A model generated the notes under the pieces. The model saw only the letters and a list, made by a program, of their open reading frames with translations. It searched no databases and had not been told where the DNA came from. Made by a program: the position numbers and the translations under genes. From Deltaproteobacteria bacterium (GTDB taxonomy: Bacteria > Myxococcota_A > UBA9160 > UBA6930): 64,000 bases of DNA. The stretch spans positions 48,629-112,628 of the forward strand of contig JAJDAP010000107.1 in assembly GCA_029261795.1 (NCBI GenBank), given 5' to 3'. This document shows positions 1 through 9,759 of this stretch, piece after piece (position 1 is the stretch's first letter; every line of letters starts with the position of its first letter).

Positions 1-473
1 CGGATGGGTCCGATTCCCGCCCGAACTCGTTCCCGCACCGGATCGAAGAGACCGAGTTGATGGTCCTGGAACGTGACCAGCCAGTTTCGGCCCAGGATGA
101 AACAGACCTGGGGCGTATCGAGGGTGCCGTCGGAGCGAGCGACCGGAAGACGCGCGATCACCTTCAAGTGGTCGGCGCTCAACTCCGCATTGGCACGTTG
201 CGGAATGTTGGTGGCGGACTCGAGCGTGAGGGCGTGCAGACCGAAGATCTCGGCGACTTCCCACAGCTTCTGCTCATTCCCGAAGCCTCGGACGTTGACC
301 CAGGCGGTCTCGTCGGCTTCGACGTAGCGACGAAGATCGTAGGGATCGTCAATCTCCTCTTCACGCACGGCATCGCGCGAGTAGCCGATCACCTCGATCT
401 TCGGTTCGGGCGCATCATGGGGGATGGCGAGCGTTCCCGGTCGGGAACCGATCGGCGGGCGGCGGCGATTCAC
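1..473 (-). CDS. corA: CorA-type magnesium/cobalt transporter, N-terminal part (runs off window)
   Basis: The first 157 codons of a CorA-family divalent cation channel are present; the rest, including the pore GMN motif, lies beyond the window edge. The reading frame, taken from a GTG at 471-473, shows the cytoplasmic-funnel signatures of the family: WVNVRG (residues 58-63), FGLHALTLES (77-86) and FQDHQLGLFDPVRER (135-149). CorA normally moves Mg2+ (also Co2+/Ni2+) inward across the inner membrane as a pentamer. The GTG start overlaps the TGA stop of the upstream MscS-type gene (GTGA), so translation is probably coupled and the two share the tamA-tamB-mscS transcript. The family is clear; substrate specificity cannot be judged from this fragment. 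Confidence 0.88.
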   Translation of the reverse strand, partial: MNRRRPPIGSRPGTLAIPHDAPEPKIEVIGYSRDAVREEEIDDPYDLRRYVEADETAWVNVRGFGNEQKLWEVAEIFGLHALTLESATNIPQRANAELSADHLKVIARLPVARSDGTLDTPQVCFILGRNWLVTFQDHQLGLFDPVRERVRAGIGPI

Positions 474-2560
474 TTGGCTTCCTCTCCGTTCGGGGGTCTG
501 TCCATGAAGCGAACCTCGATCGGGCTCAGGGTGTCGAGGTGCACGTCGCGCTGCGGGAACGCGATGGTGATGGACGCCTCGCGGAACTGATCATGGATCT
601 CGAAGCGGACAGCGCTCTCGAGTTTTCGGCGATCCATCTGCGTCGGGATCCGCGACCAGAAGTGCGCCTCGAAGCCGAGGGCGTTGTCTCCGAAATCCGT
701 GAAGAGGACGACGGGTTCCGGCGTCTGCATCACCCCGGGGACCGCGTCGATGGCACTCCGGATGCGCGTCTGCACCTCATGGATCGGGGATTCGTAGGCG
801 ACGCCCACCGATACGCTCACGCGCACGTTGGCATCGTTATGCGTCCAGTTGATCACCTTCGTCTCGAGAAAGGTCGAGTTGGGCATGATGACGTGGATGT
901 TTTCGCCGGTACGAATGCGCGTGGAGCGGAGCCCGATCCGCTCGACGTTCCCGTAAGTCTCGTCGACCTGGACGAGGTCGCCGATCTTGATCGGCCGCTC
1001 CGCGAGCAGGATGATGCCGCTGATGAAGTTGTTCACGACGTTCTGGCTGCCGAAGCCGACGCCGATCGCGAGCGCACCGCCGACGACGGCGAATGCCGTG
1101 ATCGGAATGCTGACGCTCTGTAGCGAAACGAGGAACACGACGACGAGGAGTGCGTAGAACGCAAGCTCGCCGAAGGCGTGGCTGGCGCCCTCGTCGAGTC
1201 CGAAGCGCGGCAGGACTCGCCGTTCGAGCGTCCGCGCCGAGAGGCGGGCCCCCAGGAGCCCGAAGATCATCAGCAGGATCGCCAACAGGACCTTGCCGAC
1301 GGTGACGACTTGATCGCCGGCCACGCCGAGTTCGTAGTTCCAGACGCGTCTCGAGAGCCGAAGCAGTTCTACGATGCGGTCTGCGAGCGTCGTGCTGCCG
1401 GTCATTCTCTCGAGGGTGCCGACAAGCCTTTCCTCCGCCGCGATCGCCTCGCGTAGATCGCTCTGGTTGTGAGCGAGGAGCTCGAGCCGGGCCTCGAGCG
1501 CGCGGATCCGCTTGCCCGACGACGGTTCGTCGGCCTGCGACTTCAGGCCGGCGAGTTCCTGTTCGAGGGCTCCGGAGTCGGCCTGATCGAGCCGAAGCTC
1601 GCGCCGCAGCTCCGGGAGGGTGGTGCGAACCTCGCCGAGCCAGGCGGTTGCCACCGCGCGCTCGAGAGGTGGCGACGACAGCGCCCGGAGCCGCCGTCCG
1701 ACGGCGAACCGAATTCCCTCGAGACGCGCGAGTTCCGCTCCCTGCAAGGCCACGGTCTTCTGCCGGAGTGCGAGGTCTGCTCGCGCTCCAGCCAGGGCTT
1801 CACGCGCAGCAACGTCTCCGCTCTGGCCGCGGACGGCATTCCAGCGTGCTTCCGCCTCCCGCAGGGCGAGCTCCGCGCGTTCGATACTCCGTTTGAGCCC
1901 GGCCTCCCGAGCGTCGAAGTCGTGTGTGGCTCGGTCGAAATCGCTGGCAGTGATCTCGAGCCGAGCTCCTCCCGCCGCGAAGGCCAGTTCGGCGTTTCGG
2001 CTTCGCTGTTCCGCGAGCAGCTTCAACCCCCGAGCGCTCTCGAGGGCCGCGCGTCGCAAGGCGACACGTTCTTCGATGATCCGATGCCGGAGATCGCCCG
2101 CCTGGGTGGTACCGGCCTTCGTGCCGGCGGCCGCCGCGAGGGCCTCGCGGGCGAGTACCAGCCCGGCCTCCGCCTGTGCGACCTCGTTTCGAGTGCTCTC
2201 GATCTCGCCCTCGAGCCGTTCGAATTCCGCGAGCGAGATAGGACCGCTGGTGGAGCCGGTAGCTGGCAAGGCGGACATCAACTCTTCCAGCTGGACCGCG
2301 AGATCCGCGGCCCGAGCCTCCTCCGCCTCGCGTTGGGCGGCCAGCGAATCGAGTTGCTGACTGGCGACAGCCTCACCGGAGGGCGTGGGCGTTTCCGCCG
2401 CTAGCCCGGTTGGAGTCGCGGCGAACCAGAGGGCGGCCGCGCAGCCGAGAACGATCCGCCGTTGGAGCTGAGTCGTTGGATGGCGCACCGCTCGATGATA
2501 CGGGCTAAGTCGCCTTCTGCGAGCCTCCCGAAGGCGAGCGATCAGTACTCGATGCTCCAT
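470..2560 (-). CDS. MscS-family mechanosensitive channel with long periplasmic coiled-coil N-terminus
   Basis: A 696-residue membrane channel of the MscS family, likely a pressure-release valve gated by membrane tension. A signal peptide (about residues 34-55, ending near GLAAE) is followed by roughly 350 residues rich in Ala/Glu/Leu/Arg that look like periplasmic coiled coils, as in MscK/YbdG-type large members. Transmembrane helices follow from about residue 420. The pore helix begins near residue 500 (GVGFGSQNVVNNFISG), followed by the beta domain motif AERPIKIGDLVQV, and the C-terminal alpha/beta domain ends near 690. The ATG start overlaps the end of tamB by 19 nt; an in-frame GTG 24 codons later is an alternative start just before the signal peptide. 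Its stop overlaps the corA start (GTGA). Confidence 0.9.
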   Translation of the reverse strand: MEHRVLIARLREARRRRLSPYHRAVRHPTTQLQRRIVLGCAAALWFAATPTGLAAETPTPSGEAVASQQLDSLAAQREAEEARAADLAVQLEELMSALPATGSTSGPISLAEFERLEGEIESTRNEVAQAEAGLVLAREALAAAAGTKAGTTQAGDLRHRIIEERVALRRAALESARGLKLLAEQRSRNAELAFAAGGARLEITASDFDRATHDFDAREAGLKRSIERAELALREAEARWNAVRGQSGDVAAREALAGARADLALRQKTVALQGAELARLEGIRFAVGRRLRALSSPPLERAVATAWLGEVRTTLPELRRELRLDQADSGALEQELAGLKSQADEPSSGKRIRALEARLELLAHNQSDLREAIAAEERLVGTLERMTGSTTLADRIVELLRLSRRVWNYELGVAGDQVVTVGKVLLAILLMIFGLLGARLSARTLERRVLPRFGLDEGASHAFGELAFYALLVVVFLVSLQSVSIPITAFAVVGGALAIGVGFGSQNVVNNFISGIILLAERPIKIGDLVQVDETYGNVERIGLRSTRIRTGENIHVIMPNSTFLETKVINWTHNDANVRVSVSVGVAYESPIHEVQTRIRSAIDAVPGVMQTPEPVVLFTDFGDNALGFEAHFWSRIPTQMDRRKLESAVRFEIHDQFREASITIAFPQRDVHLDTLSPIEVRFMDRPPNGEEAK

Positions 2561-5500
2561 ACGGCGTCGGCGCCAGCCTCACCCGCCGAGGTAGCCGAAC
2601 TCTCCACACGGATGTTGGGCGTCAGCTTCCACTCGACCCGCACCTCGTCATCCGCTTCCGACGCGAGGGACCGTCCATACTGCACGAACAGCTTCTCGCC
2701 CACGTAGCGCCCGATCTGAACGCGGGACGGTGTCCCGTCGTTCCCCATTTCCACCCCGGCCGTGTCGAACGGGAGATTCTCGCCGACCAGCGCGCGAAGC
2801 TTGTCTACGGCGATTGTGGCACCGGCGCCAGCGATGATTCCCTGCACCCCCGTGCTCTCCGATCGATCCAGCTCGGCGGTCGTCCGCCCCAGCACGAGCA
2901 ACGCGATGACGTCGGATTGCGGAAGGATCGGGTCGCTCGAGAGCACGACCTGGGGGTTGGACAGACGCCCGGCAAGGGTGACGAGCAGGGTCACGGCTCC
3001 GACCCGCGCCGACGCGGCGACATCGAGATCGGGATCGAAGTCGGTCTGGCCACCGAATGTCAGCGTCCCCCGGTCGACCGTCAGCGTTCGACCCTGGAGT
3101 CGGTAGCTGCCGCGGACCGTCCGGAGCTTGCCGTCGTAGCGCCCCGGTTCTCCGGGCCGCTGCGAATAGCGAAGCCGGCCTTCTGCTTCGAGCTCGGCGC
3201 CTTGCCCGCGAATCCAGGTGCCCGGTGGAACGATCAGTGCAAGGTCGATATCGAGACTCGACTCGCCCGCGAGTTCCGTCTGCCGCCGAATCTCCGAGCG
3301 GGCGGACCCCATTCCCTGGATGCGGATCTCACGGAGGAGGGGATCGTCAGGCTCCGGCGGAGCGATGCGGGCGTCGCCGAGGGTGAACTCTCCGCGAAGA
3401 CGCGCATGGCTCGGCGGACCCTCGATACTCGCCTGGCCCGAGAGATTGGTCTTCAAGGACGCGGCCCGCGAGAGGGCCAGCTTGTCGAGGCTGGCCTTCA
3501 GCTGGAGTTCCGAAACGGCGAGGCCGTCGAGTTCCAGCCGCCCACTCCCCCTGGCGGCGCCGGCCGGCGGCCCGGCCCGGAGCGAACGGATCTCCACTGC
3601 GCCGTTGGTCAGCTCGATCTCGGCATCGATGGGATGGAACCGTTGACCGAGAGCGGGGACGTCGAACGCCCCTCCGCGCAACGTTAGTCGCCCATCGACG
3701 CGGGGCTCGGGCGAACCGCCGCGAACCTTGATCGTGCCTTCCACCCGACCGGCGGGTTTTCGGAGGAGACCCGGCAGGAACGGCGCAAGGAGGGCCAGGT
3801 CGAGTCCGTCGGCCCGAAGATGTCCGGCAAAGGCGGGGTGATTGAGGGTCGTCGCGTCGATCGGATATGGAATGGCCAACTCGAACCCGCCCAGTTCGAT
3901 TCCGCGCTCGTGCACGCTGCCGTTGGCGCGAAGAACGATCTCATCGCCGGCGAGCAATCCCCGCAGCGCTCGGACCTCGCCCTGCGGTCCGGGAACCGCC
4001 CACGTCATGGATCCGGACACTGCCGGGGATCGGATCGGTCCACGCAGGGTGACATCGGCGGCGAGCCTCCCTTCGAGGGGTGTGGATGAGATCTGTGCCG
4101 GAACGATCGTGGCCAGGTCGAGATCCACCAGGCGAAGGCGGGCCTCTCCGAATGCGGCACCGCGGAGATCACCTTCCCAGTGCGCGGCCGATGCACCCGA
4201 GCGCCAGTGCATCTCGCCCTCGAGATTTGGGTCGTCCAGCGTGCCCGAGATCACCAGCTGCGCGGTCAGGTTCCCTGGCCACGAGCTGCCTAACATCTCA
4301 GCCCACGGCGCGAGTACGAATTCATCGAGTTCCACCCGAACGTCGCGTAGCTGGCCGTGTGACCAGCCTCCCTCGATCGACGCAGCACCGTCTGCGCCAA
4401 CGAGGTGCATTCGGCCCTGCAGCTCGGGGGCTGCGGGATCGCCATCCAGGCGGGCTTGGCCCTCGATCACGCCGGAGAGCCATGGCAGGTCGACGAGCGG
4501 TGCGAGTGTCGCCAGATCGAAGCTCGAGGTGCGGACCAGAACTCCGTGGAGTCGATTCGGGTTCATGGCGACGGCACCGTCGAGTTGGAGTTCGCCGCCC
4601 GGGCTACGAAGGGTGAGTCCCTCGAAGTGCGCCTTTCGGTCCGGTCCGACCGACACGACAGCGGGTGCGACCTCGAAACGTCCATGTGGTCCGTCTAGCC
4701 GGGCTGCTCGAATCTGCCAACGGTCCTCGGTCGCCTCGAGCTCGAGTCTCGCCGTGGACGTTTCCGGGGAACCGCCGATCCGGAGCGCGCGGCTCTCGGC
4801 TTCGAGCCGCCCGATCGGCGCATCGAAGGGGCCGCGGGCCACCAGGTTTGCGACCAGCCCGCCGGTGATCCAGCCGGCCGGGGTTCCACTCCAGTGGTTC
4901 AGGTTTGGAATCTCCACACGTAAGGCGAGGTTCTCGATCGCCTGGAGGTCGCCGTTTCCCTTGCCGCGCACCACGAGTTCGCGGCCAGTGGCGTCGAGCC
5001 GGTCGACACTCCAGCGGCCCCCGGAGATTCCAAAGTCGCCGGCGATATTGGCGATCGCTGAGCCCTCCGGGGCCACGAGGCGCAGCGTCGCTTCGACCGC
5101 GGATCGGTCGAACTGCTCGAGATCGACGACGGCGCTTCCCCTTGCCTGCCCCGTCAGTCTGCTGGCGAGATCGTCCCGTTCGAATAACAACGATGGATCC
5201 AGATCGAGCACTTCGGCGTTCCACTCGATACTCGCGGTCTGGTCGCCGGCCAGCCACGCCGCAGGGTCGATCGTTCCCTCGCCTCGCACTTCCAGGCCGG
5301 ATTGCATCCACCGGAAACGTGCATCGATCGATCCGCCGTCAGGCCTGCCAAGCTGGAACTCGAAGCCCTGCTGCGGATCGAGTGAGCGCAGGACGAGGTC
5401 GAGCGTCTCCGGAAGGGAACGGTCGTCCCCTGACAGGACGAAGTGCTCGACTCTTCCCTCGAGGCCGAGGGTGCCGGCAGTGGTTCCGAGGATTCGACCG

Positions 5501-5940
5501 CGATCGATCGTGCCATGTTCGATCTCGAGCGAGAACGGAGCGGCCGGGCTCGCCGCCACGTCCGGGTCCGGTGGTCCGGTGGCGCCTGCTTCGGAACTCG
5601 AGATCGTCGGTCGAACCAGGTGGACGCGTTCGATCACGAGTCTCTCCGCAGGCCAGCCTTCGAATCGTAGGCGCAACTCGGCCCGCTCGAGATGGACGGC
5701 GACTCCGTCCGACTCGACGGTCAGCTCATGCAGCACGAGGTCGGGCCATAGTGGGCCCTCGATCGAACCGATGCGGACGGAACCGTCGAGCGCTTCTGAC
5801 GCGACGCGCTCGGCCCCGCGCGTGATGCGCTCGCGCATCCATCCCTCGCGAATCCCGAAGAGTAGGGTGGCCAGGATCGCGATCGCCGCGAAGAGGACGA
5901 TGACGGTGACGCGGATCCATTTCCGGATTCGCCGCGACAT
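2542..5940 (-). CDS. tamB: Translocation/assembly module inner-membrane subunit TamB (DUF490 family)
   Basis: A 1132-residue AsmA/TamB-like protein. It starts MSRRIRKWIRV with one N-terminal membrane anchor (about residues 9-28), then a long run of repetitive beta-strand segments typical of the bridge-like lipid-transfer groove, and a C-terminal DUF490 domain (roughly 800-1132) ending in an aromatic residue. In characterised Gram-negatives TamB spans the periplasm, works with TamA in the outer membrane, and has been implicated in autotransporter assembly and phospholipid transport. The open frame extends further upstream, but the ATG at 5938-5940 overlaps the tamA stop (ATGA), and the added upstream codons are Arg-rich antisense-like sequence, so this start is preferred. 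Confidence 0.9.
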   Translation of the reverse strand: MSRRIRKWIRVTVIVLFAAIAILATLLFGIREGWMRERITRGAERVASEALDGSVRIGSIEGPLWPDLVLHELTVESDGVAVHLERAELRLRFEGWPAERLVIERVHLVRPTISSSEAGATGPPDPDVAASPAAPFSLEIEHGTIDRGRILGTTAGTLGLEGRVEHFVLSGDDRSLPETLDLVLRSLDPQQGFEFQLGRPDGGSIDARFRWMQSGLEVRGEGTIDPAAWLAGDQTASIEWNAEVLDLDPSLLFERDDLASRLTGQARGSAVVDLEQFDRSAVEATLRLVAPEGSAIANIAGDFGISGGRWSVDRLDATGRELVVRGKGNGDLQAIENLALRVEIPNLNHWSGTPAGWITGGLVANLVARGPFDAPIGRLEAESRALRIGGSPETSTARLELEATEDRWQIRAARLDGPHGRFEVAPAVVSVGPDRKAHFEGLTLRSPGGELQLDGAVAMNPNRLHGVLVRTSSFDLATLAPLVDLPWLSGVIEGQARLDGDPAAPELQGRMHLVGADGAASIEGGWSHGQLRDVRVELDEFVLAPWAEMLGSSWPGNLTAQLVISGTLDDPNLEGEMHWRSGASAAHWEGDLRGAAFGEARLRLVDLDLATIVPAQISSTPLEGRLAADVTLRGPIRSPAVSGSMTWAVPGPQGEVRALRGLLAGDEIVLRANGSVHERGIELGGFELAIPYPIDATTLNHPAFAGHLRADGLDLALLAPFLPGLLRKPAGRVEGTIKVRGGSPEPRVDGRLTLRGGAFDVPALGQRFHPIDAEIELTNGAVEIRSLRAGPPAGAARGSGRLELDGLAVSELQLKASLDKLALSRAASLKTNLSGQASIEGPPSHARLRGEFTLGDARIAPPEPDDPLLREIRIQGMGSARSEIRRQTELAGESSLDIDLALIVPPGTWIRGQGAELEAEGRLRYSQRPGEPGRYDGKLRTVRGSYRLQGRTLTVDRGTLTFGGQTDFDPDLDVAASARVGAVTLLVTLAGRLSNPQVVLSSDPILPQSDVIALLVLGRTTAELDRSESTGVQGIIAGAGATIAVDKLRALVGENLPFDTAGVEMGNDGTPSRVQIGRYVGEKLFVQYGRSLASEADDEVRVEWKLTPNIRVESSATSAGEAGADAVWSIEY

Positions 5941-7796
5941 CAGAACGCGTGGCCGATCGAAAGATGGATGCGATAACTCGAGGAGTCGTCCGGACGATTC
6001 AAGGGCACGCCGACATCCAGGCGAATGGGCCCGACCGGGGTCGTGTATCGGAGGCCACCACCCGCCGCGATGCGGAGCTCGTCGCCGCGCAAGTCGAAGG
6101 GTTCGAGCCCGACCTCGCCCATGTCGACGAAGGCCACGCCGCCGAAGTCGCGCCAGACGGGGAACCGCCACTCGAGGCTCGAGGTGACCAGCGTGGTTCC
6201 GCCGAGCGGATCGTCCGATGCGTCGCGCGGGCCCAGGTGCTGATACCGATAGCCTCGCACCGAATCGCCACCGCCTGCGAAATAGCGCTGGGTGAGCGGG
6301 ATATCGTTGGCGCGACTCGTGCCGAAGGGTTGGATGACACCGACGGTGAGTCGGCCCGCCAGCACGGTCCCGCCGATCGGGTAGTAGGCGCGCACTTCAC
6401 CGCCGAGACGGAGGAAGGAAATATCCGAGCCGAGCAGGGTGGGTGAGAGATCCGTATTGAGTCGCAGCCGGATCCCGCGGGTAGGCTGGAGCGGGTCGTC
6501 TCTCCTGTCCCGGATGAACTGGACACCGAGCAGGCTGAGTCGCGTCGTTCGCTCGGGCTCGTCGAGCACGAGCTTCGCGGCGTCGGATACGTTGTGGATC
6601 CGTGCCCATTCGTACGCGTACCGCACGGTCGCGTCGAAACCCATGAAGGAGCGCCGCACGCCGAATTCCACTCGCGCCTCGTCGGCGTCATAGGTCTCGA
6701 GTTGCTCGGTGCCGAGGCCCAGCTTCGAGAATGCCATCGTCTCCGGGTTGGGAAAGCCAGGCCATTCGGTGAATGCCTCGGCGCGCGCCCCGAGGAACGA
6801 GGCTCTGAGCTGGCCGCCCACTGTGGCTCCAAGGCCCGACACGTTGCGGTGGCGCCAGCCGAGGCGACCGCGCACCCTCTCGTCGGTGGCATAGCCGATT
6901 GCGGCTTCGAAGGTTCGGGGCGGGCGTTCCTTTACGCGCACTTCGATGTCGCGCCGGACTTCCGTCGCGGCCGGGTCGGGCGCGGCGCCGCGCAGCGGTA
7001 CCACGGCAACGCTCTCGAAGACGCCGAGTCCGAAGACCTGATCGCGCGTCTGTTCGAGGCGTTTCGGATCCAGGGGTTCGCTCCGGGCCAGATCGACCCG
7101 CGCCCGTACCACCGATTCCTGGGTCGTTGCGAGTCCGACGATCTGAACCGCGCCGATCACCACGCGCGGACCGGGCTGCACCGCCCAAGCGATGCGCGCC
7201 TCGCCCAAGTCGAGGTCGAGATCGGCTCCTCCCTCGAGCGCCGCGTCGGGGAACCCGGCTCGCGCGAAGCGCTCGAGCAGCTGGTTCTTCGCGGCTCGAT
7301 AGTCGGACAAGCGGAAGACCTCGCCGATCGCTCCCGGTAGGTCGTGCGCGGCATCTGCGGGCCAGTGCGGATCGGCTGTCCCCAGGATTTCGACATCGCG
7401 TGCGGCGATTCGAACCGGTGCGCCCTCGCTGATCCGGAAGCGGATCACGACGCTCGTCGGATCGTCACCGTGCTCGACATCGGCCTCGACGTCGGCCTCG
7501 TAGTAGCCCTCCTGTCGGTAGGCTTCTTCGAGCCGATCGAGGTCTTCGGCCAGCAGCGACTCGTCGAACGGGTCTGGGGCTCCGAACGGGGTCCAGGTTT
7601 CGCGCCGAGTTCGCAGCAGCGACTCGAGCTGTGCCTGCTTCACGCCTTCGACCCCTTCCCACCGGATCAAGCCGACGACGGGCGCCTCGGGCCCGTCCGG
7701 GGGCCTGCCGGCCGACGCACAGCCGATGCCGCCTCCGACGGCAAGGACGAGGGCGATCGCGAGCCACGACCGGGGACAAAAGGGATCGGCTCGCAT
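5940..7796 (-). CDS. tamA: Outer-membrane assembly factor TamA (Omp85/BamA superfamily)
   Basis: A 618-residue Omp85-family protein. The chosen ATG (7794-7796) begins MRADPFCPRSW and leads into a hydrophobic signal sequence with a Cys at residue 26 (GGIGC). This could be a lipidation site, but the -3 residue is not ideal. POTRA-like domains follow (one begins near residue 36; another motif is PVRIAARDVEILG), then a surface-antigen beta barrel from about residue 290 to the C-terminal Phe of HLSIGHAF, the usual barrel-recognition end. It partners with TamB, whose start overlaps this stop by 4 bp. An upstream ATG at 7964 would add 56 residues with no signal-peptide character and is not used. Confidence 0.9.
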   Translation of the reverse strand: MRADPFCPRSWLAIALVLAVGGGIGCASAGRPPDGPEAPVVGLIRWEGVEGVKQAQLESLLRTRRETWTPFGAPDPFDESLLAEDLDRLEEAYRQEGYYEADVEADVEHGDDPTSVVIRFRISEGAPVRIAARDVEILGTADPHWPADAAHDLPGAIGEVFRLSDYRAAKNQLLERFARAGFPDAALEGGADLDLDLGEARIAWAVQPGPRVVIGAVQIVGLATTQESVVRARVDLARSEPLDPKRLEQTRDQVFGLGVFESVAVVPLRGAAPDPAATEVRRDIEVRVKERPPRTFEAAIGYATDERVRGRLGWRHRNVSGLGATVGGQLRASFLGARAEAFTEWPGFPNPETMAFSKLGLGTEQLETYDADEARVEFGVRRSFMGFDATVRYAYEWARIHNVSDAAKLVLDEPERTTRLSLLGVQFIRDRRDDPLQPTRGIRLRLNTDLSPTLLGSDISFLRLGGEVRAYYPIGGTVLAGRLTVGVIQPFGTSRANDIPLTQRYFAGGGDSVRGYRYQHLGPRDASDDPLGGTTLVTSSLEWRFPVWRDFGGVAFVDMGEVGLEPFDLRGDELRIAAGGGLRYTTPVGPIRLDVGVPLNRPDDSSSYRIHLSIGHAF

Positions 7797-7997
7797 CGCG
7801 TCAACCTTAGCGATGGACCGCTTCGGGCTGGCCACCGTCGGAGTGGACTCGCTCTGACACCGCCGGTCCAGGGAACGTTCCGCGAGTCTTCGCGGATCGA
7901 CGGGGCCCGAGGCCCGCTGGGGATCCAGGGCGCCTTCGGGAGAGAAAGCCGGCGGAAGCGTCACCGGCGACAGGCAGGCCGGGCGCCGCGTGGCGTC

Positions 7998-8830
7998 CTA
8001 GAGATGTTCGAGCGTCAAGGTCGCGATACTCAGGGCAAGGAAGAAGCCACACATGTCGGTGATCGTTGTCGACACCGGCCCAGACGCCAATGCAGGGTCC
8101 TGCCCGGCACGGCGCAACAGGAGCGGGATCACGCCTCCGATCGACACGGCGACCACGGTGTTGATGGCCAGCGCGACCCCGACCACGAAGCCGAGCGCGG
8201 CACTTCCCTGCCAGAGATAGGCGACGGTACCAATCAGGCCGCCCAGCGTGATTCCGTTGATTGCGCCCAACGAAACTTCCTGTCGCCAGACTCGCAGGGC
8301 TTCGTTGAGACGCAGAATTCCGAGCGAGAGTTCACGCATGCTCACGGCAACCGCCTGATTCCCCGAGCAGCCACTCATGTCCGAGATCATTGGCAAGAAG
8401 ATCGCGAGAGCGATCGCGGCCTGGAGGGTCTTCCTGGTACGACGCGATCACGCTGGCCGCGATCATGTTGAGCAGGATGTTCACGGACAACCAAGAGAGC
8501 CGGCGCCGGGAACGAAACCAGACCGGCATCGAACGCGATTCTTCGCGCGCCAGGCCGAGCGACTTCATGTGGTCCGACTGCGCGCTCTCGGCCAGAGCGT
8601 GCTCCACGTCAGAGCGTTCGACCACGCCTAGCAAGACGCCTTCGAAGTCCACGACCGGAATGCCGAGGAACGAATAGCGACCGAACAGCGCCTCCATCTC
8701 GTCGAGCGAGGCGGTGACGGGAACTGCCAGCGGATCCGCGATCATGAGCTCTGCGATGGGTCGCGTTGACTGCGAGCGATCAGCGCGCGCAGCTGGATGA
8801 GGCCGCGCAGTGCGCCGGTCTAGAGCCTCC
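7998..8830 (-). pseudogene. mgtE: mgtE magnesium transporter remnant, frameshifted and 5'-truncated
   Basis: Two reading frames together encode the second CBS domain (…VTASLDEMEALFGRYSFLGIPVVD…), the plug helix and the membrane domain of an MgtE Mg2+ channel, including the conserved MISDMSGCSGNQAVAVS segment. The frame shifts near 8430: after IASYQE the sequence reads GAC CCT, whereas dropping one base gives the expected ETLQAAIALAIFLPM continuation. A second break near 8780 separates a first-CBS fragment (GALRGLIQLRALIAR, other frame) from the STRPIAELM segment. A TAG precedes that fragment, and the N domain is missing. At least two frame breaks plus truncation argue for real decay over a sequencing error. 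The C-terminus ends at 7998. Confidence 0.82.
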
Positions 8831-8970
8831 GTGCAGAGCCAATGGCGGAGACGCGAATGAATCATTCACCACGCTCGAGTTGCTATCCTACGCGGCCAAT
8901 TGCGATTTCGCACAATCCGAGACAATCGCCGTAGGGCTACAACCCGCGGCTCTCGGAAAGAGGGGCACCG

Positions 8971-9315
8971 ATGATTCGCCATCTGACTCGATTTGCGCTC
9001 GCGGTCCTGATTGCGACAGGCTTCAGCGCCTGCAGCACCACTCCGGACCTCCCCGCTTCCTTCATCAACCCGCTCAATCGATTGACGGCTGAGGAAGGGC
9101 AGGAGCTGGTGGTCGAGGGAGACCGCCTTGTCGGCGTCGCAGACGACGACATCGCTCGGGGCAAGACGCTCGTGCGAGACGGCCGACAGCGACGAAAGGA
9201 GGGCGAGGCTATTGCGGCACGAGGCCGCCTAGCACTTCGCGCCGCGGCGATGGCCGAAGAGGCGGAGCGCCTCTCGCTGAAAGCAGCCGAGCTGAAACGC
9301 GAAGCGCTTCCGTAG
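8971..9315 (+). CDS. Small outer-membrane-type lipoprotein of unknown function
   Basis: A 114-residue protein with a basic N-terminus, hydrophobic segment and lipobox-like GFSAC (Cys21), so probably lipid-anchored after signal peptidase II cleavage. The mature part is very polar and helical, with Arg/Glu/Ala-rich heptad-like character after residue 60 (RRKEGEAIAARGRLALRAAAMAEEAERLS), suggesting a coiled coil. A purine-rich stretch (AAAGAGGGG) lies 6-14 nt upstream of the ATG. No family was recognised. It stands alone between the mgtE remnant and the accessory region. Confidence 0.72.
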   Translation: MIRHLTRFALAVLIATGFSACSTTPDLPASFINPLNRLTAEEGQELVVEGDRLVGVADDDIARGKTLVRDGRQRRKEGEAIAARGRLALRAAAMAEEAERLSLKAAELKREALP

Positions 9316-9378
9316 TCAGCCGGAAGCACGCCAATCATCGGTCAGCTCATGTAGTTGGGCCTACGAAAGGGTGGCCAC

Positions 9379-9600
9379 TCATCCGGGCAGCGACCTACTG
9401 CTGCACTGACTCCCTTGGAGCGCCCTGATCTCTGCGCTGGATACCTGTTCCGCTTTCCCGCCTTGAAGAAGGACATCCAAGGCTTCTGCGGCCTCGTCAT
9501 CGGCGCCGGGAAGGACGTGCGAATAGATGGTTGTCGTCGTTTGCGCGCTGGCGTGCCGCGCGGTGCCGCGGCCGTGGCCTCGGCGAACAACGCAACCCAT
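9379..9600 (-). pseudogene. Tyrosine recombinase (integrase) C-terminal fragment
   Basis: The minus strand encodes a segment HASAQTTTTIYSHVLPGADDEAAEALDVLL that matches the end of phage-type tyrosine integrases: the 'GHAS..TT' box and the catalytic Tyr inside TIYSHVLPG. The conserved HxxR box that should precede it is absent, and upstream sequence is in a different frame, so only the C-terminal part survives. It lies immediately beside the tRNA-Arg 3'-end copy at 9683-9728, the usual position for an integrase next to its attachment site. It ends in an untypical tail. Confidence 0.6.
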
Positions 9601-9682
9601 CGAAAACGCTGCACTTGTGAAGCTGACCCCAGGTGCGGTGACCGAGGGTCGCTGTGGGAGCGACGCAAGTCCGCGAGTTCGT

Positions 9683-9728
9683 TGGCACGCCGGGAGGGAT
9701 TCGAACCCCCGACCTCAGGTTCGAAGCC
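9683..9728 (-). repeat. tRNA-Arg 3'-end copy A (putative attachment site)
   Basis: These 46 bp match the 3' part of the tRNA-Arg(TCG) gene at 24266-24342 from the anticodon loop through the encoded CCA, with one base missing in the variable loop. No 5' tRNA half is present, so it is not a functional tRNA. It is flanked by AAGTCCGCG (9667-9675) and AATGACGGGGACTT (9745-9758). Both short motifs recur at copy B, and they are near inverted repeats of each other, as expected for recombinase binding sites. Confidence 0.75.
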
Positions 9729-9759
9729 CGTGAAGAGGATGAGGAATGACGGGGACTTG

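Noticed and set aside
3842..6187. Plus-strand 781-codon open frame
   Set aside because: Antisense to tamB/tamA, Ser/Arg-rich, no recognisable domain.
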